A stretch of 64,000 nt of DNA, from assembly GCF_900105735.1 (NCBI RefSeq), contig NZ_LT629793.1, positions 2,914,001 to 2,978,000 of the forward strand, in the 5' to 3' direction. Each line of letters opens with the position of its first letter. The first letter of the stretch is position 1. The notes under the pieces are model-generated. The model was not told the origin of the DNA. It saw only the letters and a program-made list of their open reading frames with translations, and ran no database searches. Source of the DNA: Pseudomonas yamanorum (lineage in GTDB: Bacteria > Pseudomonadota > Gammaproteobacteria > Pseudomonadales > Pseudomonadaceae). The position numbers and the translations under genes are program-made. Below are positions 43,537 through 53,377 of the stretch, in pieces.

Positions 43537-45102
43537 TCAGCGAGTTGTTGCCAGTTCTTGTTGAACGCTGGCGACAGTGCGAGGCCAAGGTTTACCAGCC
43601 TGAACCTTCGCTGGCAAGGCCTTGATAGCGGATTCCGCTGCTGTACGGCTGGAGAAGTTGCCGTAAGTGATCACGTAGAGCGGCTTGCCGTTGAGGACTT
43701 TCTTGAAATAACGGTACTCGCCGCCCTGCTCTTTCACGAACGCCTGGGCGTTGGCTTCGGAGCTGGTGCCCAGGATCTGCACCACGAAGTTACCGGTAGG
43801 CTGGCTGGTGTACCAGCTGCTGCCGGTAGCGCCGGCCTTGGCCACAGTCACCGGTTTTTCAGCAGGCTTGGCGGCAGGCGCTGGCTTGGCCACCGGCGCC
43901 GGGGCTACTGGCTTCGCAACTGGCGCTGGCTTGGCGGTAGCGACCTGAGCCGGCGCAGGCGTCGGTGCCGGTGCTGGCTTGGCAGCTGGCTGACCCGCCG
44001 GCACGCCCGCAGGTGGCGCGGTGGTGGTCACGGTCGGCGGCGTGGCGCTGGAGCCCTCTACCGGCACACCGTCGTCGCCTTCGGAAATGCCGCCGGCTTC
44101 TTCGGCGAGCGGGCCGCGCATCACTGGCTGGCCAACCATCGGCAAGTTGGTCGGTTGGCCGGAGTTGGCGAACTCAACGTTCGGTGTTGGCTTGCCCAGT
44201 GGCAACTGCGCCTGTTCGGTTGGCGCGCCAGCGGTGGTCGGGGCCTTGTTGCGACCTGGAATCAACCAGGCGGCGGCGACAGCGACCACGACAACGGCAG
44301 AAATTGCCAATACGTGCTTCTTAGGCATAGTGAACCCCATCTTTGGACGCTTGACCGCAGAGCGGCTGGCAATCATGGCTTCGATCATGGCATCGCGGGC
44401 AACCTGGTTGATGGTGCCAGGCCAGCCGTCGGAGCTTTCGTGAATATCAGAGATCTGCGAAGCGGAGAAAAGTTCGATGCCCTGCCCTGCGCCTTCCAGC
44501 CGTTGGGCGAGGTATTCGCGGGTTTCTTCTTCTTCGTAAGGCTGCAGTTCGATGACGTGGAACAGCTCCTGCTCGCCGCTGATCTGCTCAAGTTCGGCAA
44601 TCAGCGAAGACTCGCCGAACAGGAATACATGCGGACGACCTTCAGGCGTACCGGCCGCCAGGGCCAGCAACGCTTCCAGGGCAGATTCGTCGAGTTGCTC
44701 GGCGTCGTCCACCAGCAGGTAGACTTCCTGGCCGGTCAGGCCCAGTTGCACCACTTGCTTGAGGATCGCATTCGGCTCGGCAGTGGACACGTCCAGGGCC
44801 TGGGCCACTTGGCGCAACACGCCCGCCGCATCACCGGCACCACGGGCGGAAACCACCACGCTCTGTACCGATTGCTTGTTGGTGCTGGCCACCAGCGCCT
44901 GGCGCAGCAAAGTCTTGCCGCTGCCCAGAGGGCCGGTAACCACCAGCAACAGCTGGCTGTAGCGCGCGAGGTGGTGCAACTGCCCGAGCACCGGCTTGCG
45001 TTGCGCAGGGAAAAATTTGAAACCAGGCACCCGTGGAGCAAAAGGGTCGTGGCTTAACTGGTAATGGCCGAGGAACGCCTCGTCGGCATGCAAACTAGTC
45101 AT
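43537..45102 (-). CDS. AAA ATPase with C-terminal SPOR domain (DamX-like)
   Basis: A 521-residue inner-membrane protein. Residues 1-270 form an ExeA/GspA-type AAA ATPase (P-loop TGPLGSGKTLL about 57-67, Walker B VYLLVDDAEQ). A membrane helix (about 284-303) follows, then a Pro/Ala/Lys-rich periplasmic linker with repeated APVAKPA units, and a SPOR domain (about 430-510, GNFVVQILGTSSEANAQAF) that binds denuded peptidoglycan at the septum. It sits downstream of aroB by 10 bases, the same order as E. coli aroK-aroB-damX, though E. coli DamX lacks the ATPase part. Confidence 0.9.
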   Translation of the reverse strand: MTSLHADEAFLGHYQLSHDPFAPRVPGFKFFPAQRKPVLGQLHHLARYSQLLLVVTGPLGSGKTLLRQALVASTNKQSVQSVVVSARGAGDAAGVLRQVAQALDVSTAEPNAILKQVVQLGLTGQEVYLLVDDAEQLDESALEALLALAAGTPEGRPHVFLFGESSLIAELEQISGEQELFHVIELQPYEEEETREYLAQRLEGAGQGIELFSASQISDIHESSDGWPGTINQVARDAMIEAMIASRSAVKRPKMGFTMPKKHVLAISAVVVVAVAAAWLIPGRNKAPTTAGAPTEQAQLPLGKPTPNVEFANSGQPTNLPMVGQPVMRGPLAEEAGGISEGDDGVPVEGSSATPPTVTTTAPPAGVPAGQPAAKPAPAPTPAPAQVATAKPAPVAKPVAPAPVAKPAPAAKPAEKPVTVAKAGATGSSWYTSQPTGNFVVQILGTSSEANAQAFVKEQGGEYRYFKKVLNGKPLYVITYGNFSSRTAAESAIKALPAKVQAGKPWPRTVASVQQELATTR

Positions 45103-45112
45103 CGGGATCTTA

Positions 45113-46213
45113 TTAACCTTTAAGCTGGGCCAGGGCGCGGTAATCCGCTCCCAGCGTGGCCTGTAAAATCTCTTTCGGATAATCGTCGGTCACTACCGCT
45201 TCGCCCATTCGGCGCAACAGCACCAGTCGCAGTCGACCGTCGATCACTTTCTTGTCTATTGCCATATGTTCGAGAAAATCTGCCTCAGTCATCTCCTCGG
45301 GAGGAATGACCGGCAACCCGGCGCGCTGGAACAGGCGGATCCCGCGATCACGCTCCTGGGCGCTGATCCAGCCCAGGCGCTGCGACATCTCCAATGCCAT
45401 CACCGTGCCAGCCGCTACGGCCTCTCCATGCAACCACACACCATAGCCCATGTGAGTCTCGATCGCATGACCGAAGGTGTGGCCAAGGTTCAACGTAGCG
45501 CGTACGCCCGACTCACGCTCGTCGGAATTCACCACCAACGCCTTGGCAGCGCAGGAGCGCGAAATCGCTTCGGTCAGCGCCACCTGGTCGAGGGAGCGCA
45601 GGGCGTCGACATGCTCTTCAAGCCAGGTCAGGAACGGCTCGTCGCAGATGAGGCCGTACTTGATGACTTCCGCCAGGCCCGCCGACAGCTCTCGGGGCGG
45701 CAGGGTATTGAGGGTGGCGGTGTCGATCAGCACCACATTCGGCTGATAGAACGCACCGACCATGTTCTTGCCCAGCGGATGGTTGATGCCGGTCTTGCCG
45801 CCCACCGACGAATCGACCTGGGACAGCAACGTGGTCGGTACCTGGATAAAGTCCACGCCGCGCTGGTAGCAGGCGGCCGCGAAGCCGGCCATGTCGCCGA
45901 TCACCCCGCCACCCAGCGCTACTACGGTGGTGCGACGGTCATGACGGGCAGTCAGCAGGCCATCAAAGATCAGTTGCAGGGTTTCCCAGGTCTTGAAGGC
46001 CTCGCCGTCGGGCAACACCACCGAGATCACCGAATACGCCGCGAGGCTGCGGCTCAGACGCTCAAGATACAGCGGCGCGACCGTTTCATTGGAGATGATC
46101 GCCACTTGCCGCCCGGCAATATGCGGGGCAAGCAACTCGGGCTGGTCCAACAAACCTTCCCCAATATGGATCGGGTAGCTGCGCTCGCCAAGATCGACCT
46201 TAAGTGTCTGCAT
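45113..46213 (-). CDS. aroB: 3-dehydroquinate synthase
   Basis: A 366-residue NAD- and metal-dependent enzyme for the second step of the shikimate pathway, turning DAHP into 3-dehydroquinate. Marks are [19 protein letters not shown] (about residues 99-117), [18 protein letters not shown] and the metal ligands in [11 protein letters not shown] (about 246). Full length. Probably in one operon with aroK upstream and the SPOR protein downstream. Confidence 0.97.
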   Translation of the reverse strand: MQTLKVDLGERSYPIHIGEGLLDQPELLAPHIAGRQVAIISNETVAPLYLERLSRSLAAYSVISVVLPDGEAFKTWETLQLIFDGLLTARHDRRTTVVALGGGVIGDMAGFAAACYQRGVDFIQVPTTLLSQVDSSVGGKTGINHPLGKNMVGAFYQPNVVLIDTATLNTLPPRELSAGLAEVIKYGLICDEPFLTWLEEHVDALRSLDQVALTEAISRSCAAKALVVNSDERESGVRATLNLGHTFGHAIETHMGYGVWLHGEAVAAGTVMALEMSQRLGWISAQERDRGIRLFQRAGLPVIPPEEMTEADFLEHMAIDKKVIDGRLRLVLLRRMGEAVVTDDYPKEILQATLGADYRALAQLKG

Positions 46214-46360
46214 GTGTCCCCGCGTTGAAGATGAAAGCAGGCGTATTGCCCTACGTTAACGTTGTCGGCAACGTCGGGATCTGACGCTGCCTGATGGCTC
46301 TACGCCACAACTCGGACGGTCATGACGCGCCGCCGAGGATAGCGCATTTCGGCTCTGGCT

Positions 46361-46879
46361 TTAACGGGGCGGCAACTGTGCCAGGCGCTCAAGAATGTCG
46401 AGAACGACCATTCGCGGCGGCCGCTCATCGGTTTCCACCACCAGATCGGCGATTTCCCGATACAGCGGGTCGCGCAGCGTCAGCAGGTCCCGCAGGGTTT
46501 TTGCCGGGTCGGCGGTACGCAACAACGGGCGGTTGCGATCGCGAGCGGTGCGGCCCACCTGCTGCTCCACAGACGCATGCAGATAAACCACGCGACCGCC
46601 GGCGTGCAGCGCCCGGCGATTCTCGTCACGCATCACCGCGCCGCCGCCGGTGGCCAATACCACGCCATCACAACCGCACAGCTCGGCAATCATCGCCTGC
46701 TCGCGGTCGCGAAAGCCCAGTTCGCCTTCCTTATCGAAGATCCACGGGATATTGGCACCCGTGCGCAATTCAATTTCCTTATCGGAGTCTTTGAATGGCA
46801 GGCGCAGCTCTTTGGCCAGCAAACGGCCGATGGTGCTTTTTCCAGCCCCCATCGGTCCTACAAGAATCAAATTTCGCAC
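46361..46879 (-). CDS. aroK: Shikimate kinase
   Basis: A 172-residue kinase that phosphorylates shikimate at O3. It has P-loop [15 protein letters not shown] (7-21), DSDKEIE (substrate-binding Asp), FRDREQ and [11 protein letters not shown]. It starts 4 bases after pilQ and is separated from aroB by 147 bases. Confidence 0.97.
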   Translation of the reverse strand: MRNLILVGPMGAGKSTIGRLLAKELRLPFKDSDKEIELRTGANIPWIFDKEGELGFRDREQAMIAELCGCDGVVLATGGGAVMRDENRRALHAGGRVVYLHASVEQQVGRTARDRNRPLLRTADPAKTLRDLLTLRDPLYREIADLVVETDERPPRMVVLDILERLAQLPPR

Positions 46880-46883
46880 AGAA

Positions 46884-48278
46884 TCAACGACTCACAGCAA
46901 TCGCCTGGTTATTCATAATACGCGGAGTCAGGAATACCAGCAGCTCGGATTTTTTCTCCGAAACCACATCCCGCCGGAAAAGGCGGCCAAGATACGGCAC
47001 ATCGCCCAAAAATGGCACTTTATCTACCACTTTGCTTTGAGTATTGGAGAAAACTCCGCCAATCACGATGGTCTCCCCGTCCTGGACCAGCACCTTGGCA
47101 TTGACCTCGTTTTTCTTGATCGGCGGCACATCGTTGAGCTTGTTCAGGTAGTCGGGCTCGTCCTTGGTCACCTTGACCTCCATGTTCACCCAGCCGTCCG
47201 GTGTGATTTGCGGCGTCACTTCCAGTGAAAGCGAGGCTTCCTTGAACGACACCGAGGTAGCACCGGTGGAGCTGGATTCCTGATAGGGAATCTCGGTGCC
47301 CTTGAGGATTCGTGCGGTTTCCTTATCGGAGGTGACGACCTTGGGCTGCGAGACGATTTCACCGTTGCCGGTTTTTTCCATGGCGGTCAGCTCCAAGTCC
47401 AGCAGCAGGTTGTCGGTGATAAAGGCGATCCCCAGGCCGGCGCTGCCGTTGACCGTGCCCATATCTACAAACGGCGAGCTGGGCGGGTTTTCGGGAGGCT
47501 CGGCACCCTCGGCCAGCGGTTTCCTGATACCGCCAGCGCCCCAGTTACCCCGACTCATCTGCCCACCCCAGCGTACCCCCAGGCTTTTGTCGTAATCCAC
47601 ATTGGCCTCGACAATCCGCGCCTCGATCATCACCTGCCTTACCGGAATATCCAGTTGCGCCACGATCCGACGCAGCTCCTCCAGCCGCTCCTGGGTCTGG
47701 TAGGCGATGATGTTGTTGGTGCGATCATCCACCGCCACCGAGCCGCGCTCATCGGTTGCACCTTCCAGGCCCACGGCCGACTGGAACAGCTTGGCCAGGT
47801 CCGACGCCTTGGCATAATTCACTTGCAGCAGTTCACGGCGCAGCGGGGCCAGCTCCGTCATTTGCTTGCGCGACTCCAGCACCAGCAGCTCGCGGGCCGC
47901 TAACTCCTCGGCAGGCGCCACCAGCAGTACGTTGGCCGTCACACGTTTGTCCAGCCCCTTGGTTTGCAGCACAAGATCCAGGGCCTGGTCCCAGGGCACG
48001 TCCTTGAGGCGCAGGGTGATCGCCCCCTGCACGTCGTCGCTGGCCACCAGATTGAGGCCGGCGACGTCGGCAATCTGCTGCAGCACCGCGCGTAACTCGA
48101 TGTTCTGGAAGTTGAGGGACAGCTTGTCGCCGGTAAATGCCACGCGCTCTGTACTCAGGGGCGCATTGCCAGGTGGCGGCAGGTGAATCAGGTCGATTCG
48201 ATTGGGCACAGCCATGACCATCGGTGCCGTGAACGCTATCCATAGCGCCACACCGAAGGACGAAAAAGTCCTTTTCAT
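46884..48278 (-). CDS. pilQ: Secretin PilQ, short form without AMIN domains
   Basis: Outer-membrane secretin for type IV pili or DNA uptake, 464 residues. After the signal peptide (1-23) and about 25 residues the protein begins directly with the secretin N0/N1 region ([20 protein letters not shown]), then the secretin pore domain to [17 protein letters not shown]. The P. aeruginosa protein is about 714 residues, with two AMIN peptidoglycan-binding domains at its N-terminus, absent here. The pore core is intact with no stop or frameshift. Runs directly into aroK. Confidence 0.92.
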   Translation of the reverse strand: MKRTFSSFGVALWIAFTAPMVMAVPNRIDLIHLPPPGNAPLSTERVAFTGDKLSLNFQNIELRAVLQQIADVAGLNLVASDDVQGAITLRLKDVPWDQALDLVLQTKGLDKRVTANVLLVAPAEELAARELLVLESRKQMTELAPLRRELLQVNYAKASDLAKLFQSAVGLEGATDERGSVAVDDRTNNIIAYQTQERLEELRRIVAQLDIPVRQVMIEARIVEANVDYDKSLGVRWGGQMSRGNWGAGGIRKPLAEGAEPPENPPSSPFVDMGTVNGSAGLGIAFITDNLLLDLELTAMEKTGNGEIVSQPKVVTSDKETARILKGTEIPYQESSSTGATSVSFKEASLSLEVTPQITPDGWVNMEVKVTKDEPDYLNKLNDVPPIKKNEVNAKVLVQDGETIVIGGVFSNTQSKVVDKVPFLGDVPYLGRLFRRDVVSEKKSELLVFLTPRIMNNQAIAVSR

Positions 48279-48290
48279 TGTTTGTTTCCG

Positions 48291-49304
48291 TTATGAATTC
48301 ACGTTCAGGGAAAGAGTTTGCGAGCGTTCCAGCCAAGCGCCCTGGCCGTCCGGGAAAAGCTCGGCCAGTTCGACATGGGAGTCATGAATCGCCGTGATGC
48401 GCCCGTGGTCCGGGCCCAGGTAATCGCCGATTGCCAGCCGATGGACAGACGACGCTCCCCGCAGCAGGGCGAAGGTTTGGGCACCAAGGGACAAGGTCCC
48501 GACCATCTCGAACTGCTCAACGGCGAAGCCTTCGAGGATTCCGCGGGGCCTGGCCAAATCCGGTCCGGTAGCCGGTCGCCCAGCGGGCCTCACAAGCTGG
48601 CGAAAGGGTGGCTGGAAAGGATCGCGTAAGGATGCAAAATCGTAGGCAATTGGCTCTACGAAAGCAGACGAGGGCTCGCGTAGGCCAACCTCGAGGTCAT
48701 CGCTCGCCTGTCGGTTGTGCCGATAAGTCTTCGCCACCAGGCTGAGGCGCAACAGGGAGCGATCGACATGACTGAACGCCAAGTCATGGACCGTGACAAT
48801 CCTTGGCAAGCCGGCCATGCCGTTGATGAACGCCGCCAGCTCGTGAAAAGTCCCGGTCACTCCAATCTGCAGGGGCGACTCGATGTACAAGGCCCGAGGC
48901 TGGTCATCCCGAAGTTCGATGGCCTCCAGCACCAAGCCATTGGCGGCACTCAGGTGGCCAATATCCTCAAGCAGGCCGGGCACCTGGGTATCAACAGGCA
49001 ACTGCCGCAACAGGTTGGCGAAACTGCCTCGCATCGTTTCGAGTTCCCGGGCCTGGGATTGGAGGCCGGCAGACTGACTGGTTTTCAGCGCGATTTGCTG
49101 CTCAAGCGTCACTTCCTGCGCCTCAAGCTGGCGCAGTTGCTCCCGCGCCCCGCTCAAGTAGAAGGTGTTGCCTACTGCCCACAGCAGGCAAAAAACCGCG
49201 CTCCCCAGTAAAGCCTTGCCCGGCAGGGGCCAGTCGAGAGCGTTTCGACAGAACTGGGTGATATCGGATTCCGTCAGCCCTGGCAGGCCTGACGCCCCTC
49301 TCAT
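48291..49304 (-). CDS. PilO-PilP fusion protein of the pilus alignment complex
   Basis: A single open frame of 337 residues. Residues 1 to about 190 match PilO: cytoplasmic start, membrane helix (LLGSAVFCLLWAVGN), coiled coil, then a ferredoxin-like fold (LYIESPLQIGVTGTFHELAAFI). From about 220 the sequence matches PilP: YDFASLRDPFQPP, then the globular domain EGFAVEQFEMVGTLSLG...AIGDYLGPDHGRI. PilP is normally a separate lipoprotein; here no stop, no new start and no lipobox separate the two. The start overlaps the pilN stop (ATGA). Confidence 0.88.
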   Translation of the reverse strand: MRGASGLPGLTESDITQFCRNALDWPLPGKALLGSAVFCLLWAVGNTFYLSGAREQLRQLEAQEVTLEQQIALKTSQSAGLQSQARELETMRGSFANLLRQLPVDTQVPGLLEDIGHLSAANGLVLEAIELRDDQPRALYIESPLQIGVTGTFHELAAFINGMAGLPRIVTVHDLAFSHVDRSLLRLSLVAKTYRHNRQASDDLEVGLREPSSAFVEPIAYDFASLRDPFQPPFRQLVRPAGRPATGPDLARPRGILEGFAVEQFEMVGTLSLGAQTFALLRGASSVHRLAIGDYLGPDHGRITAIHDSHVELAELFPDGQGAWLERSQTLSLNVNS

Positions 49305-49852
49305 GGGCGCACCTCATCGGAATGACCATGGCGAACCGTCAGCTGAAAGCTATTGTCGTCACCGCCCTGCGCACCGCTAACCCGTTGAAGCCGGGGCGCC
49401 TGCAAGTCACCGGTTGCCTCAAGGCCACGCATCAACTGAGCAATATCACGGTTCGATTCGGCAGTACCGCTGATCGAAACAGATCCACCGTCAACACTCA
49501 CCTCACGCAACTGCACCCCATCCGGCATGGCACGAGCCAATTGGTCCAGCAACTGAACGCCCGCCGAACGATCGTCCTGCAAACCCTGCACAACTTTCAT
49601 CCGTTCCATCAACTGCTGGCGTTGCTCATGCAGCTCGTCGATGGCCTTGATCCGCGAGTCGAGCCCGGTAACGCCCACCTTCAGTTGGCTGTTACGGGCC
49701 AATTGCCGATCAATCGCGCGGTCGATCACCTGGTCTGCCAGCCATACCGCAGCCAGCGCCACAGTTGCAGCCCCCGCCAGGAACACCAGAAAATATTTGC
49801 GCCGCCGCTGGTTCCGTTCTGCGCGCCACGGCAGCAGGTTGATTCGTGTCAT
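49301..49852 (-). CDS. pilN: Pilus alignment protein PilN
   Basis: A 183-residue inner-membrane protein with the conserved TRINLLPWRAERN N-terminus that binds PilM, one membrane helix (YFLVFLAGAATVALAAVWLA), a coiled coil and a small periplasmic fold. Length is normal for PilN. The ATG at 49852 overlaps the pilM stop as TGATG. The open frame extends upstream through pilM but codes shadow residues only. Confidence 0.92.
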   Translation of the reverse strand: MTRINLLPWRAERNQRRRKYFLVFLAGAATVALAAVWLADQVIDRAIDRQLARNSQLKVGVTGLDSRIKAIDELHEQRQQLMERMKVVQGLQDDRSAGVQLLDQLARAMPDGVQLREVSVDGGSVSISGTAESNRDIAQLMRGLEATGDLQAPRLQRVSGAQGGDDNSFQLTVRHGHSDEVRP

Positions 49853-50505
49853 CAGTCGAAACTCCTCAGGGCCAACCCGCAGGCCACTCCCATTCCCTGG
49901 GCATCCACGGCCCATTGCGCGCCATCGACACGACGGCCCGGCGTGATGCTGTCCGAAGCCTGCCTGCCCGCGCGAGCCAATGCAAATGCTTCGACATCCA
50001 CGATCCGCGTCCCCAGGCCCGCCAGGGCCAAAACCGCCTCCCGGGCCTCGACCTGTTCCTTGAGGCAGGCGACAAGCAACACATCGACGCACTGAGGATC
50101 ACCGGCCGACGGACCCTGCACCTGAAAGTCGATGGCCACCTCCTCCAACGGATAAGGAATGTACTGGTCTGCTTCCGAGTAGATTCGACGCACCATTTCA
50201 ACCTCAGTGAGCCCTGCGTCCATCTCGAGCACACGGGTAATCACCGAAGGCCCGGCGACGGCGACGGCGGCCTGTCGGAGCGAGGTATGCGCCTGTACCA
50301 GCGCCCTGGACAGTGCCTGTGCGACGGCATCGAAATCCATCACGCTGCTGTCGACCACCGCATGGGCCGGCAACTGCTGCGTGGCGTAACCCCGGACGCT
50401 GTAGCCGACGCCTGAAACCTCCAGTTCCACCAGCTTGATGCCGGCGTCATTGATGTCGATACCCAGGACGGCATCGGCTTTTCGCCTGAAAAATCCCTTT
50501 CTCAT
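49852..50505 (-). CDS. pilM: Pilus alignment protein PilM with an internal deletion
   Basis: Actin-like cytosolic protein that docks on the PilN tail. It is 217 residues, while the P. aeruginosa protein is about 354. The N-terminal part is well preserved (LGIDINDAGIKLVELEVSG, ADQYIPYPLEEVAIDFQVQG, IVDVEAFALARA), and the last residues MGVACGLALRSFD match the normal PilM end. What is missing is the block in between, which holds the second ATP-binding half. ATG 50505 has GGGGAG 5 bases upstream. Divergent from mrcA, as in other Pseudomonas. Confidence 0.88.
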   Translation of the reverse strand: MRKGFFRRKADAVLGIDINDAGIKLVELEVSGVGYSVRGYATQQLPAHAVVDSSVMDFDAVAQALSRALVQAHTSLRQAAVAVAGPSVITRVLEMDAGLTEVEMVRRIYSEADQYIPYPLEEVAIDFQVQGPSAGDPQCVDVLLVACLKEQVEAREAVLALAGLGTRIVDVEAFALARAGRQASDSITPGRRVDGAQWAVDAQGMGVACGLALRSFD

Positions 50506-50722
50506 AAAACTCCCCAAAACTTTCCCTGTCTTACGGACTGATTGTTGCCAGGCTTCCTGCATTCGGTCGGCTTGTGTGAGCGGCACGAATGACGCCCGAA
50601 GCCGAAAAATGCTTTAATGCCCAGCGTTTTTTCCCGCGTTTATCTGCTGGCCGGGTCGATCCACCGCTTGCCGTGCATGCCCCGACGCCTAACCCATTCT
50701 TTTCCTTGGAAATCCAAAAGCC

Positions 50723-53182
50723 TTGATTCGTCTGCTGAAGTTTTTCGGGTACTCCATTGTCGCGATCGTCTGCGGGCTGATGCTCGTGCTCAGCGGGGCC
50801 TATCTCTACCTTAGTCCGGGTTTGCCCTCCGTAGAGGCCCTGAGAAGTATCCAGTTGCAGATTCCTTTGCGGGTCTACAGCAGCGATGAAAAACTGATCG
50901 CGGAGTTCGGCGAAATGCGCCGCACCCCGATCCGTTTCGCCGACATTCCACCCAATTTCATCAACGCCCTGCTGTCGGCTGAAGACGATAATTTCGCCAA
51001 CCACTATGGCGTTGACCCAAGCAGCCTGGTGCGGGCCGCCACGCAGTTGGTAAAAAGCGGACACATTCAGTCCGGTGGCAGCACCATCACCATGCAGGTC
51101 GCGAAGAACTTCTTCCTCACCAGCGAACGCAGCTTTTCCCGCAAGGCCACGGAAATTCTCCTGGCGTTGCAGATCGAACGTCAGCTGACCAAGGACGAGA
51201 TCCTTGAGCTGTACGTCAACAAGATCTACCTCGGCAACCGTGCCTACGGCATCGAGGCGGCTTCCCAGGTCTACTACGGCAAGTCGATTCGTGATGCCAG
51301 CCTGGCGCAGATGGCGATGATTGCCGGCCTGCCCAAGGCGCCTTCGCGCTTCAACCCGCTGGCCAACCCGGCGCGCAGCAAAGAGCGCCGCGACTGGATC
51401 CTGGGCCGCATGTACAAGCTGGGCAAGATCGACCAGGCCGCGTACGAAAGTGCGGTGGCCGAGCCGCTGAACGCCAGCTATCACGTGCCGACCCCGGAAG
51501 TGAATGCCCCGTATATCGCCGAAATGGCCCGCGCCGAGATGGTCGGCCGCTATGGCAGCGAGGCGTACACCGAAGGTTTCCGCGTGACCACGACGATTCC
51601 GAGCAACCTGCAGGAAATCGCCAATAAATCGGTACACGAAGGCTTGATCGCCTATGACCAGCGCCACGGCTACCGCGGCCCTGAATCGCGCCTGCCGGGC
51701 AAGACCCTGAGCGCCTGGACCGTCGAACTGGGCAAACAACGCCCGATCAGCGGCCTTGAGCCAGCCATCGTCACCCAGGTGAAAAAAGATGGCGTGCAGG
51801 TACTGACCCGCACCGGCGAAGAACATGTGTCGTGGGACAGCATGAAATGGGCCCGCCCGTTCCTGAACACCAACAGCATGGGGGCGATGCCCAAGCAGCC
51901 GTCGGACGTAGCCCAGGTCGGCGACCTGATTCGTGTGCAGCGCCAGAAGGACGACAGCCTGAAATTCAGCCAGGTGCCCGTGGCACAGGGCGCCCTGGTG
52001 TCGCTTGACCCGCAGAACGGTGCAATCCGCGCCCTGGTTGGCGGGTTTGCCTTCGAGCAGAGCAACTATAACCGCGCCACCCAGGCCAAGCGCCAGCCGG
52101 GCTCGAGCTTCAAGCCGTTCATCTACAGCGCCGCCCTGGATAACGGCTACACCGCCGCCAGCCTGGTCAACGATGCGCCGATCGTGTTTGTCGACGAGTA
52201 CCTGGACAAGGTCTGGCGCCCGAAGAACGACACCAACACCTTCCTCGGCCCGATCCGCGTCCGCGAGGCGCTGTACAAGTCGCGTAACCTGGTGTCGATC
52301 CGCCTGCTGCAGGCGATGGGCGTAGGCAAGACCATCGACTACATCACCCGCTTCGGCTTCAACAAGTCGGACCTGCCGCCCAACCTGTCCCTGGCACTGG
52401 GTACCGCCACGCTGACGCCGATGGAAATCGCCACCGGCTGGAGCACCTTTGCCAACGGCGGCTACAAGATCACCCCGTACCTGATCGACAAGATCGAAAG
52501 CCGTAGCGGCGAAACCCTGTTTACCGCCAACCCGCCGCGGGTACCGGGCGACGTGGTCAATGGCGTCGCCGCCACTGACGGCCAGGCAGCACCGACCAAC
52601 GGCGGCATCACCATCGAGCCAACGCCAGGCGAAGCACCGGCCGCCGGCGCCCCTGCCGCACCACAAGCGCCGGCGGTAGCCGAACGCGTTGTGGATGGCC
52701 GCACCACCTACATCCTCAACAGCATCCTGGAAGACGTGATCAAGAAAGGTACGGGGCGTCGCGCCCTGGCCCTGGGCCGCGCCGACATCGCCGGCAAGAC
52801 CGGTACCACCAACGAATCCAAGGATGCGTGGTTCTCGGGCTACAACGGAGACTACGTGACCACCGTATGGACCGGTTACGACCAGCCGGAAAGCCTCGGT
52901 CGCCGGGAGTTCGGTGGCACCGTCGCGCTGCCGATCTGGATGAGCTACATGGGTGCTGCATTGAAGGACAAGCCGCTGCACACCCAGCCGGAGCCGGAAG
53001 GCATACTCAGCCTGCGAATCGACCCGGTCAGCGGCCGTGCGGCAGCGCCGAGCACGCCGAATGCGTACTTCGAGCTGTTCAAGAGCGAGGACACGCCGCC
53101 ATCGGTCAACGAACTGGGCAACGGCGTTGCACCGGGCAGCCCGCTGCCGGCGGATGAGGCGGCACCGATCGACTTGTTCTAA
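50723..53182 (+). CDS. mrcA: Penicillin-binding protein 1A, bifunctional
   Basis: An 819-residue class A PBP. One membrane helix (about 8-30) is followed by the glycosyltransferase domain (catalytic Glu87 in SAEDDNF), an OB-like insert, the transpeptidase domain with Ser461 (SSFK), SRN and KTGTTNE (about residue 690), and a loop rich in Ala/Pro (about 610-655). Start is TTG 50723, the only position giving the family N-terminus IRLLKFFGYS; the ribosome site is weak. Divergent from pilM. Confidence 0.95.
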   Translation: MIRLLKFFGYSIVAIVCGLMLVLSGAYLYLSPGLPSVEALRSIQLQIPLRVYSSDEKLIAEFGEMRRTPIRFADIPPNFINALLSAEDDNFANHYGVDPSSLVRAATQLVKSGHIQSGGSTITMQVAKNFFLTSERSFSRKATEILLALQIERQLTKDEILELYVNKIYLGNRAYGIEAASQVYYGKSIRDASLAQMAMIAGLPKAPSRFNPLANPARSKERRDWILGRMYKLGKIDQAAYESAVAEPLNASYHVPTPEVNAPYIAEMARAEMVGRYGSEAYTEGFRVTTTIPSNLQEIANKSVHEGLIAYDQRHGYRGPESRLPGKTLSAWTVELGKQRPISGLEPAIVTQVKKDGVQVLTRTGEEHVSWDSMKWARPFLNTNSMGAMPKQPSDVAQVGDLIRVQRQKDDSLKFSQVPVAQGALVSLDPQNGAIRALVGGFAFEQSNYNRATQAKRQPGSSFKPFIYSAALDNGYTAASLVNDAPIVFVDEYLDKVWRPKNDTNTFLGPIRVREALYKSRNLVSIRLLQAMGVGKTIDYITRFGFNKSDLPPNLSLALGTATLTPMEIATGWSTFANGGYKITPYLIDKIESRSGETLFTANPPRVPGDVVNGVAATDGQAAPTNGGITIEPTPGEAPAAGAPAAPQAPAVAERVVDGRTTYILNSILEDVIKKGTGRRALALGRADIAGKTGTTNESKDAWFSGYNGDYVTTVWTGYDQPESLGRREFGGTVALPIWMSYMGAALKDKPLHTQPEPEGILSLRIDPVSGRAAAPSTPNAYFELFKSEDTPPSVNELGNGVAPGSPLPADEAAPIDLF

Positions 53183-53195
53183 CACGCAGATCCAA

Positions 53196-53284
53196 TGTGG
53201 GAGCGGGCTTGCTCGCGAAAGCGGGGTATCAGGCTCAGATGGGCCGACTGACACACCGTCTTCGCGAGCAAGCCCGCTCCCACA
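53196..53284. repeat. REP/REPIN palindrome, GCGGGCTTGCTCGC type
   Basis: Full inverted arms enclosing about 43 bases, 14 bases after the mrcA stop and before a terminator. Confidence 0.93.
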
Positions 53285-53322
53285 TTTGGATCACCGCCAG
53301 GCTCGAGCTAATTGCCAGCCAC

Positions 53323-53358
53323 AAAAAAAGCCCCGACTCGCAAGAGCCGGGGCTTTTT
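53323..53358. terminator. Bidirectional intrinsic terminator between mrcA and maeB
   Basis: The stem AAAAAGCCCCGACTC / GAGCCGGGGCTTTTT has one mismatch and loop GCAA, with a T-run on both strands, serving the convergent mrcA and maeB transcripts. Confidence 0.92.
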
Positions 53359-53377
53359 GTTGGTGCGCTACAACGGC

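Noticed and set aside
46214..46360. Palindrome ACGTTGTCGGCAACGT between aroK and aroB as a terminator
   Set aside because: The arms are only 6 bases with no T-run, and similar short palindromes are expected by chance in GC-rich DNA.
50531..53254. A 907-codon minus-strand frame opposite mrcA
   Set aside because: Same GC effect; composition is Arg/Gly/His-rich and mrcA on the plus strand is certain.
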